22,562 nt of DNA. Origin: a virus. The stretch is taken from the IMG/VR virus record IMGVR_UViG_3300021961_000690, positions 1-22,562 of that record; one strand, 5' to 3'. Position numbers and translations under genes: made by a program. Below are positions 7,278 to 13,350 of this stretch, piece by piece. The notes beneath the pieces were generated by a model. That model made no database searches and was not told the DNA's origin. It worked only from the letters and a program-made list of their open reading frames with translations. Within the stretch, counting starts at the first letter, position 1; every line of letters starts with the position of its first letter.

Positions 7278-7591
7278 TCTTCTTCGCCTACTGCTAATGA
7301 AAGAAGTGCGGCCTTTGTATCAGTTAGTTTAAAACTAATACCAAGACCGTTAAGGTAAGATTGCAATTCTTTCTTAGTCATATCTTCGAGGGAAGGCTCC
7401 GAAGGGGAGTCCTCCACTACGGCAGTTTCTTCAACCACCGGAGCAGATTCTTCCCCTTCGGAAACCAACTCAAATCTGTTGCGAAGGAATACATCAACAT
7501 GGCGTTCAGGAATATCGTATTCACGGTTTCCACCGTAACGACGACCCATAACTTCTCGGGTTCCACCTGATTTGTTAATCATTCGCACCAT
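7274..7591 (-). CDS. Small protein with C-terminal HeH/SAP-like helix-extension-helix domain, 105 aa
   Basis: The start ATG at 7591 has GAGGTGAT 6 bases upstream and follows the 192-aa gene by 11 bases. The N-terminal half (1-46) is basic with aromatic residues. It is linked through an acidic, Pro/Val/Glu-rich stretch (about 47-68) to a C-terminal segment SLEDMTKKELQSYLNGLGIS, then TDTKAALLSLA. That pattern (MTKxELxxYLxxxGI...TKAxLLxL) is typical of the small HeH/SAP/Rho-N-like folds often found in phage head genes next to the capsid protein. It may bind DNA or another head protein. A role in head completion is inferred from position. Confidence 0.75.
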   Translation of the reverse strand: MVRMINKSGGTREVMGRRYGGNREYDIPERHVDVFLRNRFELVSEGEESAPVVEETAVVEDSPSEPSLEDMTKKELQSYLNGLGISFKLTDTKAALLSLAVGEEE

Positions 7592-7602
7592 CCTAAATCA
7601 CC

Positions 7603-8181
7603 TCAAATTCCGTAAACTCGTAGTCTAACTGTTCCTAAATCAGCATCATTAGAAGCAGGAACACCGGCTCCGTTAGCGGCATGTAATTCAACATATGTTT
7701 GACCGCCGGATAAACCACCACTTGTGGTTTTAACGCCAAATGTGCTACCATCTGTTTCTTGACCTGTGATGAAAACAGTATTAATTACTCTTAAACCAAA
7801 TTCGCTAGCAAGTAACAATTCGTATGTTGGACGAACAGTAATAGCATCGCCGGTTTCGTCACCGGCTACTGCACTTAAGGTCAACACACTTCCAATTGCA
7901 CCTACACCGCTAATAGCAGTAATTGTAACTGTTCCGTCATTTGTTGCACTTTCTGTATCGCTAATAGTAATGGATTGCCCAACCTTTAGGGAAGGGAAAT
8001 CAGTAAGATTAGCAACAGTTAGGGTAAACGTATTAGCGGCGGCTACAAATGTTCCTGTAAATGCTACATCGGTTCTAAACTCAGTAATATCTACTGCCGC
8101 ATCAACGTAATACTCATGTCCTTTAACCTGACGCTTTGCTACACCGTGATGGTCGGAAAGAATTGTTGTAGTGTGGGTCAA
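7603..8181 (-). CDS. Probable capsid decoration or minor head protein, 192 aa
   Basis: It starts with TTG at 8181: GAGGTG lies 6 bases upstream, and no in-frame ATG occurs until far downstream, so a non-ATG start is needed. The protein is Thr/Val/Gly/Ala-rich with many predicted strands. Residues about 40-112 look like an inserted Ig-like or bacterial-surface beta domain (TGTF, then FTLTVANLTDFPSLKVGQSI). The flanks, from YELLLASEFGL onward to a C-terminal LRVYGI, resemble a small virion beta fold. Immediately after the major capsid gene is the classic site for a decoration protein. Family not named; function inferred. Confidence 0.75.
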   Translation of the reverse strand: MTHTTTILSDHHGVAKRQVKGHEYYVDAAVDITEFRTDVAFTGTFVAAANTFTLTVANLTDFPSLKVGQSITISDTESATNDGTVTITAISGVGAIGSVLTLSAVAGDETGDAITVRPTYELLLASEFGLRVINTVFITGQETDGSTFGVKTTSGGLSGGQTYVELHAANGAGVPASNDADLGTVRLRVYGI

Positions 8182-8191
8182 TTAAAACACC

Positions 8192-9445
8192 TCACTCCAA
8201 ATCAATAATCTTGCCTTGTCCACGGAAGTAAGTGCACATTGTTTCGCCAATGGTTCGGTAAAGTCCACGGTGTCCGAGTTTGCCGTGGCCGAATACATCA
8301 GCACCAACGCCACCCTCGAAATACTCGGTTGGCTTTAAGGTGCAAAGGAACAAGTGGTCGGTGTCTAGAACCAACATATCACTTAGACCTGTGCGGCCAG
8401 ACTTCGGCATATCCTTTGTGGGGATAATTGGGATGTCGTGGTATGTTGCAACACGGAAACCTACTTGGCGACCTTCAACACCCTTGATACCTGCGTGGGA
8501 CGGAACGATTTCCGAGCGACCCATGAAACGTTCTTGGGCTTGGAGTAATTCACCGAGAACCTGAATGGTGTCGTAGCCGGTTAGAATTACCTTAGGTTCA
8601 GCACCGCGAGCCATTAAGTCACGGAGCATTGTGTTTAGAATGTTCACAGTTAATGCACGGTCTGTTCCACCGTTTTCATCAACGAGAGATTCTAAGTGTT
8701 CAGCACCAGTCGAAGCACGGGTAGAACCGTAAAGGTTTAGGGAGTTTGTAAATAGACCATTTAACTCATCGAAGTTGGAAATAATCTGATACAAAGAGGT
8801 TAAACCTTGTAGGGGGTTTCCGGTTGATAGACCACGGTAGGTGGAGTCTGCTAGACCATCGGTTGAGTGAAGGTCAGTTAGCACCATCTTGTTCATAGAT
8901 TCAGCGTGAGAAATACCGACTTCTTCGCGGTAGTTTCGCATAAGGTCGCCAATGCCGTCGTCAAGACCAGCCATCAATTGTGCAATTTCCGAAACTTCGA
9001 AAGAGTGTGCAATTGTCTTGGGCGAAACGCTGAGAACATCGTATTCGGGACGGACGTTTAGAATGGTCGAAAGAGATTCGTTCTCATCAACACCACCAAG
9101 ACCCAAAGAGGACTCGTAGCCTGTTCCGCTAACATCGAAAGCGAAGGTATCACCGCCACCACCGATTGCACGTTCCTTTAGGATTCTCCAACCCGAGGAC
9201 TTCCAAGGCTTCTTGGGAAGCATGGAAAGTGCGTTAATTTCACGGTTAATCATAGACCATACTTTTTGTCCGTAAACAAGGTTGTATAGTGCGGGAACAT
9301 CAGCCGCGCCGGTTTGTGCGCCGTCGTGTGTTGTGTGAATCCCTTCTGTGATTACCTCTGTATATGCTTTGCTAATGCGGCCATTGTCGCCAAGACCGTA
9401 AGTAGCGCGTTCTAAGTCTGCAATTGTATTAAAATATCCTGTCAT
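8192..9445 (-). CDS. Major capsid protein, HK97-like fold, 417 aa
   Basis: The start is the ATG at 9445 (MTGYFNTIADLERA), with GAGGTGA 6 bases upstream; the in-frame GTG at 9454 lies on the ribosome site itself. It directly follows the protease-scaffold gene. Order, length and pattern fit the HK97 capsid family: a long N-terminal arm, a central region with a long helix (MRNYREEVGISHAESMNKMV), and an A-domain-like stretch (RALTVNILNTMLRDLMARGA, then PKVILTGYDTIQVLGELLQA). The end (HDIPIIPTKDMP, then DMLVLDTDHLFLC) resembles the C-terminal beta portion of these proteins. Its DNA is much more GC-rich than that of the large unknown genes, consistent with codon choice for high expression. The prohead protease may trim the N-terminal arm. 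Confidence 0.88.
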   Translation of the reverse strand: MTGYFNTIADLERATYGLGDNGRISKAYTEVITEGIHTTHDGAQTGAADVPALYNLVYGQKVWSMINREINALSMLPKKPWKSSGWRILKERAIGGGGDTFAFDVSGTGYESSLGLGGVDENESLSTILNVRPEYDVLSVSPKTIAHSFEVSEIAQLMAGLDDGIGDLMRNYREEVGISHAESMNKMVLTDLHSTDGLADSTYRGLSTGNPLQGLTSLYQIISNFDELNGLFTNSLNLYGSTRASTGAEHLESLVDENGGTDRALTVNILNTMLRDLMARGAEPKVILTGYDTIQVLGELLQAQERFMGRSEIVPSHAGIKGVEGRQVGFRVATYHDIPIIPTKDMPKSGRTGLSDMLVLDTDHLFLCTLKPTEYFEGGVGADVFGHGKLGHRGLYRTIGETMCTYFRGQGKIIDLE

Positions 9446-9455
9446 TTTTTTCACC

Positions 9456-10016
9456 TCAGTTTAATCTGTTAAATAGGTCATGGGCTTCATCCCACGACAT
9501 TTCGCTTACGCGAGAAAGTTCTTCGCTAACCTGAACGCGAGAGGCTTCAACCGACTTGGCGATTGTAGCGTCACCTTCAAGGGACTTGCGGAGAGCGTTA
9601 AACTCTTCCTTAAGTGCTTCAACTGCGTCTGCAGCGTTAAAGTCTTCTTTAGCGATACGGGCCTTTTCTTCTTCTAATTCAGCCTTGTAGCGAGCCTCGA
9701 ATTGTGCCTTGACTAAACCAAATGCACGTTCTTCCTCACGCTCGGCACGGAAAGCCTCGTAAGCCTTCTCAATGTTCGAGGGAGAAAGGTCGAGGGTTTC
9801 AGCACGAACAGACTTGTATTCTTTGTCCATTTCTTCTTCGCTGTAATCGCCCATCTCTACGTCTTCTTCTTCATCAGCCATTTCAACATCTTCTGTTTCC
9901 ATGCCTGCGGCCTCATCCATAGCCTCTACGTCTTCGGATTCTTCCTTGCGTAGTTCGCCCTTTAGTTCGGCCATTACTTCGTTAAATTCTTGTAATGCTT
10001 TTTCAATTTCACTCAT
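9456..10016 (-). CDS. Nested scaffold protein from internal start, 186 aa
   Basis: In frame within the protease gene, the ATG at 10016 (Met179, MSEIEKALQEFNEVM) is preceded by a near-perfect Shine-Dalgarno GGAGGA (10024-10029) with a 7-base spacer. It falls exactly at the boundary between protease and scaffold domains. The product would be a protease-free, acidic, coiled-coil-like scaffold with the same C-terminal W-D-E peptide. This parallels lambda C/Nu3, where scaffold is made from an internal start of the protease gene. The site is seen; translation from it is inferred. Confidence 0.65.
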   Translation of the reverse strand: MSEIEKALQEFNEVMAELKGELRKEESEDVEAMDEAAGMETEDVEMADEEEDVEMGDYSEEEMDKEYKSVRAETLDLSPSNIEKAYEAFRAEREEERAFGLVKAQFEARYKAELEEEKARIAKEDFNAADAVEALKEEFNALRKSLEGDATIAKSVEASRVQVSEELSRVSEMSWDEAHDLFNRLN

Positions 10017-10550
10017 TTTAGTGTCCTCCTTAACAATGTCAAATTTGGCTTCGGGATTGATGCCTTCCTCACAAATGGTAATCTCATGGAGTTCTAATTT
10101 ATCAATTTCTTTATAGGTCCCCACCGATTCATTGTGTCGGTTAACTTTATTCAATGCCTGTCCACCAATCGAGAAAGAACGTAGTTTCCCCTTTCTTACG
10201 TCACGGGCTACTTCTCGCGCCTTCTCGATATCATCTCTTAACTTAATTACTACAAAAAAACCTGTATCATCAACGCCTGTTTTTAGGACTTTTCCTTTGG
10301 AATCTGTATATGTGTCTAAAACTTCACCAACCTGAACGTTAGAATGCGTAATCATAACGTTTCGGTATCGGTCGTTTTTCATAAATTTGTCTGCCGCTTC
10401 ACGGATAGCAGGAAGTGTAATCATATCATTCTGCTTATCCACTACATCAACAGATGCGTAGCCCGCAATAACGGTGTCCTTATCTTCCTTCATTACAATG
10501 AATTCGCTACCGGCTTCGGGCGAATTACCAAACATAAGTGACTCGAACAT
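9456..10550 (-). CDS. HK97-family prohead protease fused to scaffold domain, 364 aa
   Basis: The start ATG at 10550 has AGGAG about 9 bases upstream and sits in a short leader behind a TATA box. Residues about 15-175 are the serine protease: IAGYASVDVVDKQNDMI, the catalytic His motif MITHSN (H69), the catalytic Ser in LRSFSIGG (S127 likely), and the family ending ELHEITICEEGINPEA. Residues 179-364 are helical and very acidic (about 205-245), typical of a scaffold. They end in MSWDEAHDLFNRLN, a Trp-acidic-Leu peptide with W353. The protein would organise and then degrade the procapsid interior. An internal ribosome site before M179 suggests that scaffold is also made separately. Confidence 0.88.
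   Translation of the reverse strand: MFESLMFGNSPEAGSEFIVMKEDKDTVIAGYASVDVVDKQNDMITLPAIREAADKFMKNDRYRNVMITHSNVQVGEVLDTYTDSKGKVLKTGVDDTGFFVVIKLRDDIEKAREVARDVRKGKLRSFSIGGQALNKVNRHNESVGTYKEIDKLELHEITICEEGINPEAKFDIVKEDTKMSEIEKALQEFNEVMAELKGELRKEESEDVEAMDEAAGMETEDVEMADEEEDVEMGDYSEEEMDKEYKSVRAETLDLSPSNIEKAYEAFRAEREEERAFGLVKAQFEARYKAELEEEKARIAKEDFNAADAVEALKEEFNALRKSLEGDATIAKSVEASRVQVSEELSRVSEMSWDEAHDLFNRLN
10024..10029 (-). promoter_or_regulatory. Internal Shine-Dalgarno GGAGGA for nested scaffold
   Basis: On the minus strand, AAGGAGGACACTAAA precedes the ATG at 10016. The match to the 16S anti-Shine-Dalgarno is as good as, or better than, the site of the full-length protease gene. Its location at a domain boundary argues against chance. 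Confidence 0.65.
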
Positions 10551-10587
10551 TATGCTACGCTCCTAGTATATTTCTGTGGCTTATAGA

Positions 10588-10603
10588 CTATATAAAGGTT
10601 ATC
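10588..10603 (-). promoter_or_regulatory. Putative archaeal promoter of the capsid segment (BRE plus TATA box)
   Basis: On the minus strand, GATAACC (BRE-like, about 10597-10603) is followed by TTTATATAG (10588-10596). A transcript start about 25 bases downstream, near 10567, would precede AGGAG (10560-10564) and the protease ATG at 10550. This lies in the largest gap between genes in the window (10551-10628). A perfect 10-base palindrome, CATTTAAATG (10612-10621), lies just upstream and could be an operator. Motif-based only. Confidence 0.55.
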
Positions 10604-10628
10604 TAAACTTTCATTTAAATGTCTATCA

Positions 10629-12698
10629 TTATGACTCATAAATATCAATTACCCCTTTATCTGAATCTTTTGGTGCGGGTTTCTGTTCATATCCGGTCCA
10701 TGCTAACCACATTTCTTTACCACCTACCGGCAATAATCTAACGTGTAGTTTTGAACGAATATCCTTACCACTTAGAATGTATTCATGGTAGTCAGTTCTT
10801 TGTGCACCGAGAATAACTGTCCCTTTATCAATTACCTTATCTTGAGAGGATTCCTTAACAGCCTTTGCAGGATATTTACCAGCCTCCCCTAAGAAGTCGT
10901 ATAACTCTTCATCGGAAGAAGCCTCGATTTCCCAAGTTTGTTTTTTACCATCATAGATAAATGTAAAGTTGAGATTACCTGTATTAGTTAATGATAATAC
11001 AAAGGACCCTCTTCTTTCTGCCTTTAGTAAGCCCTTGAAAACATAGCGGTTACCTTCCTTTTCGATACCATAGGCTTCACCACCATTGTCTAACCTTTCA
11101 GTCATTTTCTTCATGTTGCCCTTAAACAATCGGTCCATTAAGTCCTCGTCATGGTCCATTCCTGCGTTGTAAATATCTTCTGCAGACATTCTTTTGTCCT
11201 CGAGAATTTGCGCTACAAAGGCCATGAACCTTCCATTATCCTTTCCATAGGTTTCTTGTAATTTCTGCTTCCAAAGGTCCATTTCCAAATTAGCCATCTT
11301 AGCCATTAGGTTATCCTTTTCAAAATCATAAAATACAAATCCTTCAGGTTCGATTCCATATTCCATTTTTGCAATTCCGTGAATACCGTCACTAACTGTG
11401 TAGGACTTTTTCAATGCTTCAACCTTATAATCACCCAATGATTTACGTCCACCTTCGGATAATAATTCCAAAGAAATAGCCCTATCCGGTTGCTCCACTT
11501 CAGGGATTTCGTGAATCTTTGCACCACCTAAGGTAAAGCCCTTTTCCTTGCTACCCAAAATATCGTCCACCTTTACGCGAATGATACTACCAACAGGAAG
11601 TTTTTTACTGTAATTAGCGGCCTTACCAACGGGCATGTATTTTTTCCCACCAATGGATTTTAACTTAGAACCTTCTTCTTCAGGACCAACACCCATTGTA
11701 TAGGAATAAGTATTATTAGCATTTTTACGAGCCTCGAGAATAATTACATCAAGGTCTACAAAATTCTTCCACTTAACCCATTTTGGGTTCTTTTTCTTAC
11801 CAATGATATATGAAGATTTGGCGTCCTTAATAACAACACCTTCAGCGGTGGGGTTATTCATAATTTCTTCAGCATAGCGGGCGATTTCTTCTTTAGAATC
11901 TGCATCGCGTGTATTTTTCTTATTAGGGAATGTAATATCATCATTAGCCAATGCAGAAAAGTTTTGCATAAGAACTTCGAGTCTATCCTCTAGTTTTTCT
12001 TTGTAAACTTCATCACCCGCAAAATGCATGATATCGAAAACGTGAATTCTGATATCTGCACTTTCAGCGTTTTTCTTATTAATATACGCTAATGTATCAG
12101 ACCTTACCAATGGGTCGTCGTCTTTGTATAGCACCGCTTCACCATCAATAATAAAATCACCAACGTCTTTCTTTTCTAAATATTCTGCAAGTTGTGTAAA
12201 CTTGGGTGTAATATCATTCCCATTAAAAGAATAAACCTTGACCTTATTATCAAAGTTGTGAACCTGAACCCTTAGACCGTCGTATTTTTCTTGAACGATA
12301 TAGAAACCTGTAAAGCCACGAATTTCATCTAAGTCGTCAATTTCAAAGATTCTATACATTGGTTTATTTGGAATAATAAACTTGGGATTCTCTTCTTCCT
12401 TCAAAAATGTGTAGGGTTTCTTTGGTTCTAAATCAGTAATGGCTGAGTATAATTTCTGCGCCTGCTCACTTCTAACATTAAGAGATAAATTAGAAAATAG
12501 AATATCATCTTCAAAGTCAAACTCAGCACGAATAATTGGGTCGCTCATAAGTTTCCTAAGTTCTAAAACCAATTTTTCCCATTCTTGACCGAAGGCTTTT
12601 TGATTATCAACGCCTGTAAGATAGCGTGAGGCTACCACGTTTCTAAGCATCATAATGTGCGGTTGCACATCAGGAGTCTGCACTTCGAATGGATTCAT
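10629..12698 (-). CDS. ATP-dependent DNA ligase with long C-terminal extension, 689 aa
   Basis: The preferred start is the ATG at 12698 (MNPFEV), with GAGATGAT 4 bases upstream; an overlapping ATG at 12707 adds three residues. Ligase motifs are clear: I, EKYDGLRV with nucleotide-accepting K138; III, DGEAVLYK (E187); IIIa, HVFDIM; IV, EGVVIK (286-291); V, KWVKWK (306-311). An OB-fold-like region runs to about 405. It would seal nicks using ATP. Residues about 410-689 are an unusual addition; the end (HEYILSG, then LHVRLLP, MWLAWTG) faintly recalls LigD phosphoesterase-like beta domains, which I could not verify. Placement inside the head-assembly block, not with replication genes, suggests a role in or near the capsid. 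Confidence 0.85.
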   Translation of the reverse strand: MNPFEVQTPDVQPHIMMLRNVVASRYLTGVDNQKAFGQEWEKLVLELRKLMSDPIIRAEFDFEDDILFSNLSLNVRSEQAQKLYSAITDLEPKKPYTFLKEEENPKFIIPNKPMYRIFEIDDLDEIRGFTGFYIVQEKYDGLRVQVHNFDNKVKVYSFNGNDITPKFTQLAEYLEKKDVGDFIIDGEAVLYKDDDPLVRSDTLAYINKKNAESADIRIHVFDIMHFAGDEVYKEKLEDRLEVLMQNFSALANDDITFPNKKNTRDADSKEEIARYAEEIMNNPTAEGVVIKDAKSSYIIGKKKNPKWVKWKNFVDLDVIILEARKNANNTYSYTMGVGPEEEGSKLKSIGGKKYMPVGKAANYSKKLPVGSIIRVKVDDILGSKEKGFTLGGAKIHEIPEVEQPDRAISLELLSEGGRKSLGDYKVEALKKSYTVSDGIHGIAKMEYGIEPEGFVFYDFEKDNLMAKMANLEMDLWKQKLQETYGKDNGRFMAFVAQILEDKRMSAEDIYNAGMDHDEDLMDRLFKGNMKKMTERLDNGGEAYGIEKEGNRYVFKGLLKAERRGSFVLSLTNTGNLNFTFIYDGKKQTWEIEASSDEELYDFLGEAGKYPAKAVKESSQDKVIDKGTVILGAQRTDYHEYILSGKDIRSKLHVRLLPVGGKEMWLAWTGYEQKPAPKDSDKGVIDIYES

Positions 12699-12703
12699 TT
12701 TAA

Positions 12704-13126
12704 TCATCTCAAGGTGGGTTGCATAGCATCAGCGGCTTCTACTTCTAAGGTGTGCTTTAGTCTGCGAATCTTTTCTAAAGTCTGTTCAATAGAAGCGGCT
12801 ACGTCCTTAGATTGTGAATCTTCAGGAGCGGTAGGAGGTTCAACAGGAGCATCTCCTGATTCATCAAATGCCGGTTCTTTGTATAGCATATCATTCTTAG
12901 GCATTAAACTTGGTGTGCCCTTCTTAAACGCTTCAGGTAGTCCCTTTGTATATGGTCGAGCGGCTAATCTTTCTACATCTGTTTTCTTAGGTTTTACAGT
13001 CTTATATGCTTGTGCGTTAGCCGATTCGACTAAAGCCCCAAGAGCATTTGTTACTAATGTTTCTAACTCGACTAGTCGAGAATATACTGTTTCTTTCTGT
13101 GTTAAATCTTCTGTTTCTTTCATCAT
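12704..13126 (-). CDS. Small helical protein of unknown function, 140 aa
   Basis: It overlaps the previous gene by 4 bases (ATGA), which suggests translational coupling; a second ATG at 13123 is equally possible. G-rich sequence lies just upstream. The protein has an N-terminal helix with coiled-coil character (about 14-38), a Pro/Lys-rich middle, an acidic, Pro-rich linker (about 88-106), and a C-terminal helix (SIEQTLEKIRRLKHTLEVEA). No known motif. It lies between the 75-aa protein and the ligase; a small head-assembly or chaperone role is conceivable but unproven. Confidence 0.78.
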   Translation of the reverse strand: MMKETEDLTQKETVYSRLVELETLVTNALGALVESANAQAYKTVKPKKTDVERLAARPYTKGLPEAFKKGTPSLMPKNDMLYKEPAFDESGDAPVEPPTAPEDSQSKDVAASIEQTLEKIRRLKHTLEVEAADAMQPTLR

Positions 13127-13350
13127 TGTCCCCCCATTCTATCAACGAGTTCGTCTAATTGGTCCCAAGACATTTTAGCAATAGTATTTGAATCAGGGTT
13201 TAAACTTTGGGTCTTAGCAGACGGGCGTGGTGTATGTGCTACAAAGCCCGACTTAAGCAAAGTCATTTCAGATTCTAACACTTGGCGTTCTAAGTCCTTT
13301 ACTCTTTCAACAAGCATTTTCAAAATTTCTAATGTATTTTCTTCATTCAT
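13123..13350 (-). CDS. Coiled-coil protein with C-terminal W-D-Q docking-like peptide, 75 aa
   Basis: It overlaps both neighbours by 4 bases (ATGA); the ribosome site GGAGG/GAGGA lies in the preceding gene's end. Residues 5-33 form a clear coiled coil (LEILKMLVERVKDLERQVLE). A flexible Ser/Pro/Thr linker follows, then AKMSWDQLDELVDRMGGQ with W62. The last segment closely matches the C-terminus of the protease-scaffold (MSWDEAHDLFNRLN). This design (oligomerising helix, linker, short terminal peptide) looks like an adaptor or mini-scaffold. Function is inferred from the shared peptide. Confidence 0.8.
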   Translation of the reverse strand: MNEENTLEILKMLVERVKDLERQVLESEMTLLKSGFVAHTPRPSAKTQSLNPDSNTIAKMSWDQLDELVDRMGGQ

